Assembly (NCBI RefSeq): GCF_035582795.1 | Contig: NC_134366.1 | Location: 36,295,926 to 36,359,925, forward strand | Length of the DNA stretch: 64,000 nt | Reading direction: 5' to 3' | Origin: Mycteria americana | Taxonomy: Eukaryota > Chordata > Aves > Ciconiiformes > Ciconiidae | Shown here: piece by piece, positions 49,114-61,100 of the stretch | Layout: each line of letters begins with the position of its first letter | How positions within the stretch are numbered: position 1 is the stretch's first letter | Program-made: the position numbers and the translations under genes | The notes under the pieces: generated by a model | The model's database searches: none | Told to the model about the DNA's origin: nothing | What the model saw: only the letters and a program-made list of their open reading frames with translations

Positions 49114-52100
49114 GTGAGTGTTCCTTCACCCCGTCCTCTCTCCCTGCCTCCGAGCGTTCGACATCCCAAGCCCGTGCGGTAAAAATGGCTGCTCCTTGCA
49201 CATGCAGTGGTTGCTGGAGCTGTGCTCGGGAACGGGTAGGCGACAGCTAGCTCCACCTCAGGGTTGCCTGGCTGTGGGTAGAAATGTCACCTGAGCTGGA
49301 GAAATACGCCGAGAGCTGTTCAGTTATCTATTTCCTGCACTCCACAGATACACCGGGCTGACTGGAGCTAAGCTTTGGCTCATTTCAACAAATTTCTAAC
49401 AGTATTTCCCCAGCTCAAGCATGGCTAAAAAGGCAGATGCAGAATGGACTTCTCCCAGTTTGCTCAGCTCAGCTGTGGCTGGGAGAGGCCAGGTCAGAGG
49501 CAGTCCTCCCCACCGGGACTGCCGATCCACTCCCAGACCTGTGGATCCCCAACCTCAGGGAGCCCAGTCAAGGAATTAGATCCTCAAGCCACGGTGGGCA
49601 GGCACTGGGCTGGTCCTCTGCTTCTTTCTGGGCTCCCAGCTTGGCTCAAGTCTTAGGCTGACTCCCTGAGCTCAGGGCTGGGAACCCAGAAATGGGATTT
49701 TAGGCTCAAATTCCAGAATCTACAGTAAGGAAACTGAACACTTCAAAAGCTGACGTCCAGCTGAGCATCCATCTAGCCTTGTACCTGTCTCCAGTGGGAA
49801 ACAGTAATGGATGTATAACTGGGCAAGTTTATACTGGTATTTACTCAGGACACTTTCCCAGCCTCTGATGATTTATAGCACCAGAACTGCCTCTGTCAGA
49901 TGCAGAGTCATTGTATTTAACAGTTTTTACTGGACTTTTCTTCCATCCGTTCATGCACTTGGGTTTTGATTGCAACCCGCGTAAATTTTTGGCACACACA
50001 ATGTCCTGCCAGCAAGAAATTTCACACCTTAACTGTGCCTTACATGAAGAAATATCTTTTATGTGCTTAGAACCCGTAACCTGCTGGTTTCATTTGATTC
50101 TCCTTAACTTTTGTACTTTCAGAAATAGTGACAAATTGCTTCTTCCTCCATGCTGTTCATGATTCCATTTTTATATTCTCCTCTGTCACCTCTTCTCCAG
50201 GCTCAAGACACAGCCTATTTTGTTGTTCCTCATATGGAAACAATTCTATCCCTTTGTAGCATCCTCGCCACCTTTCTCTGTATTCATTCAGTTCTCTTAT
50301 ACCCTGCTTGAGCTGCAGAGAACAGAGCAGCCTACAGTATTCAGGACATGAACACACATACAATGACATTTTCATCTTCATTCTCTGGCCTTTTCCTGGT
50401 TTTTCAACTACAAATGAGCACTGCATTCAAAACTGTAAAGCTACGAGATCTCATTTCTGAGTGGCAATAGCTAGTTTAGAGCCCCTCGTTCTGTAAGCAA
50501 AGTTACATTTAACTATGCTGAATTTCATATGGTTTTATTCTTGAGTCATTGCATTTCATACAGTCCTCCCCTCTACTACTTTAAGACACTGTCTTCAGCA
50601 GATTAAAGAACTTTACTCTTTACCTGTTTTCCAGATCATGTACGTTTTAAATTATTTCAACAATTGAGAAAACTGGCCACTTATTCATAACTTTTGGTTC
50701 ATATATCCTAACCGATTATTTATTCATGTGAAATCATTCTTATCCCACGGTAACTTATGTGCCTTTAGCGAGGGACCTCATCAAATGCTGTCTGGAACTC
50801 AAGCAGACTGTAACAAGCAGGTCAGCCTTGTTCCCATGCTCTCTGGCTCCCTCAGCGAAACTCGAATATATTTGTGAGGAATGCACTCCTTTTACGGCAT
50901 ATCATATTAATCCCCTGTATCTGCTAATTCTGTTCTTCACTGCTGTTTCTACCAGCTTCTCCAATTTGAGCCTAAAACTTTTTGTAATCCTCTAAATCTT
51001 CCCTGGAAGTGTTTTTAAAAACTGTCATCACATTTGCCAACTTTTGTTTCTCGGCCACTGAAGCAGTTTTAAGCAAGATGTTACATGCTATGGTTAATAG
51101 CTCATTTATTTCACTCTTGAATAACTTCCAGACTTTTTGAGCCACCCAATCTAGACAACTTATTCATTTTGTTGATTTGCTCTATAATTATTTTTTTCAT
51201 GCCAACACTTCATTTTGAGAGAGATTCTCCATCATTGTAAAGGAAAATTCTAGCACAGAAACCTCTTACGCTCCTCCTTTGTGAATGAAAATGTAAACTA
51301 ATGTATTTGACTTTTCTCCTTTATCTTCCCTGAATGCTTCTTTTATATCTACATCATCTTTTGGCCCCACAGACTTTCTGGCAAGCTTTCCAGTACTTTT
51401 ATATTTGAAAAAAAAGATTAATTAGTAGTTTTTATGTTTTTGCAAGTTGTTCCTCAAATTCTTTTTTGTCCTGCTTTATTATGTTTCTACATGTAACTTG
51501 AGAGAGTTTACATTATTTTCTGTCTTCTTAGCTTGGCCATAACATCAGCCTTTTGACTTCTAGTACACTTTCATCCTCTTTAGTTGGGTCATCTTTTTAT
51601 TGCTGTTGTTCTAACATTGGCTTTCGTTCTCTCTTTCATGGCTAACACACTATCACAGGAAATGCAGAACTTCTTCTCTTTGCTACGTTTTTCACCAAAA
51701 TGAAAGCCAGAGTGAGAAAGAAGAAAGTCAATCAGAGTATAAGATCTTTTCTCCTATGATCACCTCACCAAAACTATTACAGTAATCATTTCCTTGGAGT
51801 GTAATATTACTCTGTCTATTTTGAACTGAATTGCTCTAATTTTGGTTATGACCAACATCTGTTCTTGAGTGTTTTTCATTGTTAAAGAAGAAATACATTA
51901 AAGTTTTTTGTTCCTTTAAATTCAGCAACTGAAAATCAGCAGTTCCATGTGTTAGAGAAACTAGTGCTGAAGTCTTTGCTCATCTGAAAAAATGTCTTTG
52001 TCTTGTCCTGAAGCTCGTGAAATGTTTTATATTCGATTGAAATAAACAAAGCACATCAGGGAGGCACAGAAATGCCTAAGGAGCTTGTGATTTAGAAGCA

Positions 52101-55100
52101 GTGACCACAGTTATTACCAAAGCTGGACAAGAAAATGACTTCTGAATTCAAGGATTGTTATTGAAAATTCAAAATTAAAAGCATTTATAAGATTAAAAGT
52201 GCTCCAGCTCTTGTTGATGAATTGAGCGTTTGGGAAGAAAACAATGATTGAAATGTTTTGATCTAACAAAATCAAAACATTTTTATTCATTAAATACTTT
52301 TTAGATAAAATCAAAGAGAATGGGAGAAAGAAATTAGGAAAAATCCCTAGCCACTTACTTTCAAATAAGAGGACACGTTAATTTAATGACCTAAAATGTA
52401 ATTGAACTTGATAAGCCTTTGTGAAATACTTTTATAGTTGCTAATCTGTTTTTTTTCCTGAGAAAAGTTTCTGAAGGACAACATTACTCAACTCCTCTTC
52501 TGACCAAGACTGAAAACAATACAGCATGTGATACAGGCCATTAAGTAAATACCAGTCATGATGTTATGCTTTGCTCACATCAAAATATATTAAATCTGCA
52601 GGAAAGACTTGATTCAAGTGATTTAAGTGAGACTGCGGAGAGTTCCTGTAGGGCAAAAGACCGTGGGAGAATATGTCTCCGAGTGCAAAATCTGTTCTTT
52701 TCCTTGAACCTTTCAGTCCTCGAGACTGGGGAGAGAGCTACCAGCATCAGTTCAGAGTGACCACTGAGATGGGACTGGCCAAGGGATGTCCTTCCTGCCC
52801 AGCAGAAATCTCACTGTGTAATAAAACATCAAGAGAAAGCAGCTCCTGCCTCTTCTTCAGTGCTGTTTCTCTGGTTCTCCCTTGCAGTAAAATTAGGAGT
52901 CGCACGCCCATGAAGACCGTGCTTAGACTGGCTACACCTGCTCTGTGCCTTTTCCAAAACTCAGAGAAACTCCAGCACAGCCAGTTACGTGACAGCGCAC
53001 AGGGCCATTCTTGGCCTTCTTACAGGTCTCTGCATTTTCCTTGAAGTCATCCAGCTCTTTGTTGCACTTGGGTATAAATCTCAGAAGCATTCAGCATCAG
53101 CTACCTTTAAAATAAAGCCATGAAAAGCAGAAATCCTAACTCACTTGATTTTTGGACAGAATGGCATGCCCAGGAGTTACCTGATTAACATGACAAAGTT
53201 GTTTAAAGCCCCCAGGCTTTAATGGAACTCTGCCTATGAGCCTACTTATGAACATATTTTATGGCATCCTACAGTGGTTGACATGTTTCTACAGGTTACT
53301 TGGATATTTACTTTGCTTTTCATTATGTGTACTTTGTGACAGAAAGAGGGATCCTAGAAGGCCTGGGAAAAGTTTGAGCCCATCATTTGTAGTAATATGA
53401 GAAGGAAGAGGTTATTAAAGTTATTTAGTATCTGAGCCATTTTAAAGTAATAGGCATGAAGCTAATATGTTTTTGTTATTATATCATAAACACATTGAAT
53501 TTACTATTCAGCTCTGAATTTCCTTTTCTGGAAATGCCAGCTTCTGTTACAATTGCTTCCACCCCTCCCACCCAAACCACCAGCTAACTCACCAAAGAAG
53601 CTTCACTGGGTCAAAATTAATTCCTGGCATAACTTCCACTAGATCACAACTCAGACACAGAGTGAATTTATCCTCTTAGCCTTTTACTCATAGACTTATT
53701 ACCAGGCAAGCACAAAGCAGTCAGCAATCAAGCAACCTCTGTACAACTAGCCTGATTGTTGCAGGGTTATGTCCCTTCATACAACAATTGCTCTGATATG
53801 GTCAAAATGTTGTAAACCTTTTTATTCTTTCTCTGCAAAGCTTGCAACAGCGCAACTAGAAAAATGTCAGTCTGTCAGCGGTGGAATTGTCTTTATGTTG
53901 GTTAGATTTGATGTAAGTGTTTATAGCTGCGATGATAAAATTCCATAACTTACTACTGGTGAAGAATTTTCTAATCAGTAGAAAAATATAGTCATAATAA
54001 GAAGGCTGTTCAGCACAAGAGCAATGTCTTTATAGGGTGGTAGGGGAAATGCTATTACATGGCATGTTCATTTTTCTCTCTAGGGTTTCAAGATGTGCTG
54101 AGCCATGGAACAACTTCTCCTGTCACATCCTACAGGAAGCTACAAGGCTGGTCTAGTGATCAAAATGAATGGAACGAAAAGCTTTATCCTTTCTGGGAAG
54201 AAGGAGATCCCAGATGGAAGGACTGCTGGAAAGGTGATCGCACATACGCATTTCAAACACACTAAGAAAATTGGCCAGAAAATAGGCCAGAAAATCCACC
54301 TCATTGAAGAGTGCAGGTGCTATAGTGCTTTTTCATAGGTGCAGTATCCACCACTGCTGCAAGGAATAGGAAATTAGAGATTATTGGCGTTGATACTATT
54401 CCCAGTACGTTATCTGAGGAAGCAGAACAGTGAGTTGTTACAGTAAATGCTTTCCCATGACTCATATTCTCAGGCATTAATATGTATTAAGAAGTATTGA
54501 TGACCAGGGCTCTAGGACAAGTCATTATTTGAAACAAGCCCTAGAGGACAGGTAGCTTCAACTGCTACTTCAGTAGGGCATTGTAGGCTTCAGTTTGACA
54601 ACTTTGGTGAAGACCCTGTTTATTATCACCTGGCCTGAGCTGAGGTCTAAAGGCTGTATCCCTGGGGAGAAACAAAAATATTCTCCTTTGGAACATATTG
54701 ATGCCCATGGGTAGAAAACCATATTCTTAGCTCTAAGGAGGAAATGAATGACAGACCAGTAAGTGATGTAGGGGAATATGATGAGTCCTTCTGATTGTTC
54801 TAAGTTGGGGTTTTGATAAGAGTTCAAGTGACTTAGGAGCACAAAACCCCGTGGAAACAGAGGAATCAATAAAGCATTTCTAATGTAAATAGTGCACAGT
54901 TGAAGGTAAGCTGCTGCTCTGATACATCCTTTACTGCAGTGAAGACCCATTTTCTTTTCTACAGGCGGAAGGGTGACAGCCAAATTGGACACTGATAGCC
55001 CAGCACTGGTAGGATCCAACGTGACCTTTGTTGTGACTCTCCAGTTTCCCAAGTGCCAGAAAGAAGATAACGATGGCAACATAATATACAAGAGAAACTG

Positions 55101-58100
55101 TACCCAGGGTAGGTAACGCAATTTCCCTGCACTATACACACGTCTGACTATGGTGTTGGCGTGAACATGTCATGAATCTTTGAAAACGTCAGAGGCGCAC
55201 CCCATGAACAACAGCCATGTTGCTTTTAACTGATAACTACACTCATGTCTAGCCTGTGCCACACCAGTTTCTTTCCTCAGAAGATCACTGTGGTATTTTT
55301 ACTGTTCTGCACCCACTATATATAATGACCAGGTAATTAAGATTTGCCTTCACTATAAAATTGCCTCCCCAAAACAGTGACATTAATTTGGCTTCCTAAC
55401 AAAACTGTTACTGCTTTTCAGCTCAGTCACAAGGTTGCACAGTCACACTGTTTTCTTCGAAATTTATAAAGCTGTCAATTCATAAAATTGAAATCTTTTT
55501 TCAATTAGGAATTGTAGAACTCACTAACCATCATCTGCATCTTGAAAAACCCTCAAGAAAGAGTAAATCTCACATTCCCACATTTTAAGAATTAAAAACA
55601 AAGAAGAAAATAAATCATTTTAAAATGAAGCAACTTTTCACCAGAGAATCACCTTTTCTCATCTTATTTACTGTTACATGGAGCAAAAAACCTATCATAA
55701 TTCCAATGTTTGAAGCTGTTGGATCTAGAGTGAAACAGGCTGTTGTACCTCTCTCCCTCTGAATTCATAAATGTTCAACAATTTTTTTTACTGATCAAAG
55801 TAATTTTCATTTCAAGGCCTATCAGCAAATTTTTTGTCAGCTTGAGTTCTACTTTTTGACTGTCTAATGTTTTGTTAACTGCTGATATCCATTCTCTGCT
55901 TAACATCTGTTGTGCTGTTTGGGGAAGGAAACTGTCTTTTTATTATTTAGAAAGGAACTGAAATTCATGTCTAAGTTATTTAAAGGTGCCATAGAAAACT
56001 TTTCTGACAAAACAAAGTGACTTCCTAACAGTGCCTCCACAGCTGCTATTTCTACTTGAAACTTTAGAACTGCCAAATTGCCAAATGTTCAGGTAGCCCC
56101 ACTAACTCCAGTGAAACAGTAGCGTCCTGTGTAGTCAACAGCAAGTTTGGGGCAAGCAATTTTAAATTGTCTGGCCCATGAGACAGTAAAATTTTTTTAA
56201 GCTTCTAAATAAAACAACACCAAGCCAAAACAATTTGGTGTTTACATAAAAAACCAAAGCACAATCTTAGAAAAACTGAATGTCAGTCTAAAAATACCCC
56301 ACTTAACCTCTTGTTTAAGTGCAATAACTGCTGTAAGCGGGGGTGTCTGCCTCCTGTTTCCTGACTTTCTGCACATTTCTCAGTTGACCGGGAACATGTC
56401 CTGTTTCTACACTTAGATCCTCCAGCTTCCCAGGATCAGCAAGTCTATGTCTACAACTGGACTGAATGGATCGACAACTGTGGCTGGGAAAACTGCACAA
56501 ACAACCACAGCCATAATGTATTCCCAGATGGGAGACCTTTCCCTCATTATCCTGGCTGGAGGAGAAGGAACTTTGTCTACGTGTTTCACACGTTTGGTTA
56601 GTACTGCAATACATCCCTTGGTCTGGCTGATGCTGCAAACTTACATTCACTCTGTACACTAACTCATTTGTCGAGTATGTTTTATTAAAAGTCCTTTAAA
56701 AAGGATTCCACGCTCTTGAGTGGAGATCCTGAATTCATTCCCGGCTTTCCAGAGAGGCCATCAGCTGCTCGGTCTGAAAATCACAGATTACCAGGAGATT
56801 CTCTTTAAATCTGCATTCACAGTACTACCCCTGAAGAAAATTAATTTCCTTTCAGTAGTACTCAAGATCCTTTTCTAGGAAAACAGAGGGTCCAAGCAGG
56901 TCAGTCAGATGATTTGTTGACTGCTCACTGCCACTTCAGATTCTTAAATTGAAGAGAGACCATAGCACTGTATATCTTCAGATCAGTTTAACGGTGCAGC
57001 ACTTCTTGCCCCTGGGGAGGTGAAAACTACCACTGACTGTGTGGTACTGATCTGGTCACAGATGCTGATTTTCAGTGTTTCCAGCTCCTGAGTATGTAAT
57101 GGTTGGGCTATTCCTGACATTGGCTACATACTAAATCTTAGTATCCTAAGTTAGCTTGGCTAAACCAGTATTATCATCAGTATCAGCATGAGCAATAATA
57201 ACATCCCAAATTTTATGTAGAAGTGATACTATTTACCTACCTCAATCAGCCGTTACAAAGACAAATAAGCAAATGTATACAAAGGGCTCTAGGGTATGAA
57301 GCAAGAGGTATTATATCTTCTTGCTACACTGAAAGCGTACAAACACAAGATCACTCAAAATGCCCAAGAGGAAACACCATCCACTACATAATCCTAATGA
57401 CTTAATGTAATGTAATTGCTTTGGAAAGATGTAGGTGTCTTGGCAAATTTTTCTTAGACTAGTGAAATTTGGGACATATTTCCAACACCTTCGAAAAAAC
57501 ACAGAAATAATGGAAGTAAACACATTGTAGAAGTATTCAGTCCTCCAAAAACACCTGCCAGATAACTGAAAGATAATTCTAAACTATTCATTTTGATTTA
57601 GACAATCCCAGATTCACAGAGATATTACTTCTCTTAAAACAACTTGTAGCTATGCTGAAGGGGAAAACATATTATAAGTTCATGTTCTGTTTCAGGTCAG
57701 TACTACCAAACAACTGGACAATCTTCAGCAATGTTTTCAGTCAACACAGCAAATATCACTCTTGGCAAACACGTGATGGTGGTATCCATTTACAGGAGAG
57801 GGCAGTCAGCATATGTTCCAATTGCAAGAGCAAGTGCCCTTTACGTTGTAACAGGTGAGCGTGCTGGAATAAACTGTAATAAAATACTGGGGGTATTTGT
57901 TGTTCAGGTGTCAAAAGAATTCAGCACAAGCATCGTCTGGGACAAAAAGAAGACATTGGCCTGAGAAAGCTTTTTAATATGAATGTGGAATCTCTGGTAA
58001 ATTACCTTGAGTAGTGTAATTTACCTTTGTATCTAGCTCAGTTGTGACACCTCTACTTTGTAATGAAAAATTATTTACGAGAGGAAATGCAGTCTTCCAC

Positions 58101-61100
58101 AGATGCCTGTGAGTCCTCATTTGTTCCCATACTTTTCTGGGTAACTGTTTCCTACTGACATTCACTCCTCAGATCAGTAAATCAAATTAAAGTAGAAACC
58201 TGTGTTAAAGATATTAATGTCTCACATTCTGACTGTTGCTGTCCAGGGACTCTGGAGCTGTTTGTTGTTTGCAGCCAGGTATGTACGCTTTATTTATTTA
58301 CTTCTTTTTTTTTTCCCCCTCCAGACAAAATTCCAATATTTGTGAGTATGTTCCAAAAACATGACCGCAACATCTCAGACTCCATTTTTATCAAGGACTC
58401 ACCAATCACATTTGATGTGAAGATTCATGATCCCAGCTACTATCTTAATAATTCTGCCATCTCCTACAAGTGGAACTTCGGAGATGGAAGTGGCTTATTT
58501 GTAGCCAGCAGTTCCACTACATCTCACACCTATACTCTGCAAGGAAACTTCACTCTGAATTTAACTGTCCAAGCCATTATACCTGTACCTTGCAGGCCAG
58601 TAACACCCACTGCACCACCGCCCACCTCAGCAGGTAAGAGTTTATTGAACAGCAGCGATATTAGGAGCTATGATAAAATTCTGATATTTTAAGTTCATAC
58701 CTTTAGAAGTTTTTCTGTCGTCAATGAAAGAGCTGCAAGGCTCTGCAAACCCTCTATAAATTAGTTTAGAGACAGAATCAACAAGCATAAACTTTTCTGT
58801 AATTCTATGGTAGGCATCACTTACACATTTAACACATTACACATCCAGTTCTACCACCACAGCGACAGCATACAGAGGTCTTCAGGTGGACATGCAGTAC
58901 GTGTAAATTTGTCTTTACACCTTCTACCATGCCAGGTCAAGTGGTTTTAGCCTTGCCTACTCAGGGTTATCTTCTGAAGTAAAATGTAAATTTTAAGTGA
59001 GAAAGAGGTATTTCAGAACACTCCTATAGCCAGTTCCTTTCTGGTTTGCATTAACTTCCACCCAAATTAAATGAGACTGGATTGAACTAGAAAAAAAACT
59101 TACTTATATTCCAAAATATGGGATTTCCACATGGCATTAACCCAGAATGGCTTTTCCACTTTAAATTTATGCACTATCATATTTCAGAATAACTTTCATT
59201 ATGATCAGCATTGGTTTATCATCTCAGAGGGTTTTAAGGTTTGCAAAAGGCCTGCAGTTTCAGCCTGGGTAGTTGTAATACTACTACTATTAAATTGTAA
59301 ATGTGGCTATATTTTTCAAATTTCAGAATTTTAATATGTGCTTTTACCAAAATGTTGAGTGAGAATGAAAAATGAAAGGAAAGATATAATTTTCACCACT
59401 TCCCCTCTTCATTTTTCCACTAGCTGTAATGTAGAGCAATGGGAAAATACCTGCTTTGAAAGAGAGCATTTAAAACCTTTTATTGGCCTTTGGATTTCTT
59501 CTATAATTGATTTGGGAATTTTAAAGAAGTGTTTAATTATATCAAACCTTGCAGTCTCACTTTTATTTCACAGAGATGGGTGGCTAGCAACGTGGCTTTT
59601 AGAGTGAGGCTACCCAAGCCATTCCAGGGTTCTACAGCTGGGCATGTGTGTTTTCTTTAAGGCTTATTACCATGATCCCATACAGATACATACATGACCA
59701 CACAGCTGCAAACCAAAGTCACTAATGACTTATGTAATGAATGCAGTTGCAACATATGGCCATGTTTAGAATACCTCTAAGCAGAACTTGTTCTAAAGCT
59801 GCATGTCTATTCTTCCTTCCTCAACTCAACAGTAATGACCAGAGCATCTTCTAATTCAGACTCTTCTACCGCTGTCGAGTCAATGGAAGATAATCCTGAC
59901 GGAGGTTGCCATATTTACAGAAATGGATACTATAGGACTGGTATCTCTGTTGTAGGTAAGGATGTGGGTCAACACCTGAACAGAGGAATTCGGTTAATAA
60001 TGTACAACAATGTATGGTAGAGATAATGTTTATTTAGGCTCCCTTTTATCAAATATGTGAGACCCACAATAAGATCCTTCTCTTGGACCTAGCTGACATT
60101 TTTAAAGATTAATGTACAGACAGCTAACTGGCCGACTTTGGTTTATTTATGCGCTCTGCCAGGACCTAGAGGCAGAAGTTATTGCCCCTTCATTTCAGAA
60201 ACGTGATGCTGGGCCTTAGTCTGGATGCCTGCTGATGGCTGCCCCCATGCTATATGTTGTGTTTCCAGGCTGGAAAATGGCTGGTGGAGATGTGCACCAT
60301 ATCACTACTTTCTATATCATCATCTTCTGAACCTGCCACACCTGAAGCATGCTGGCCTGGGGGGTCACATAAGGTTGAATTGACCTTGGCATGCATGGAA
60401 GTCATGGGTAGTGGGTCGGGGAAGTCATTTAGCAAAATAAATAAGTAAATAATAATAATGGAAAAATAAAGCAGAGCAGGAAGGAGCAGCCTCACAGGGA
60501 AAGCACAGGAAAATTTTTCAGCTTTCAAACCCTTCAAGAGGAGTGCTAAGGGAGGGAGGAGGTTATGGAAAACAAGACCTGAACTGAGCATCAGCCAAAC
60601 ACTTGAGGTTCTGTACACACAGACTTCAGAGCTTGTCATGTGCCCTTCTGTTGACATCTGTTTCCTGTCCCAGAGGGAATCCTTGAGGTAAATATTATTC
60701 AGATGACGAGCATCCAGATGACAGAAAGTCAAGCTGAAAACTCACTGGTTGACTTTGTTGTTACCTGCCAAGGGAGGTAAGTGTGTGAATGAAACTGTCA
60801 GTCTTCCCTCTTTAAAAATAATTAGGCGCTGGAACGCTGTCTGCACTTAGATGCAGCTGCATGAACAAAAGTTGGGAACTGCAGTGTTTCTATTTCTTGA
60901 CTGGAACTAAAGATATTGGAAGTCTCATTTGTAAACTATGGCAACAGAGGTTACTGGCAGGCTCTTAGGATTCAGAGCAAATGTAAAGCCTCAGTAAAAA
61001 TAAGAGAACTAGATAGGGGGGAGAAACAATTTTATATTTTCCTGGCCAAGACAAGATTTCGGCACTTACTGTAAAATGGGAAGCAGTCTACTGAAATTGG

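Noticed and set aside
60250-60732. 160-codon minus-strand open frame over GPNMB exon 8
   Set aside because: No recognised similarity and opposite a secure exon; treated as chance.
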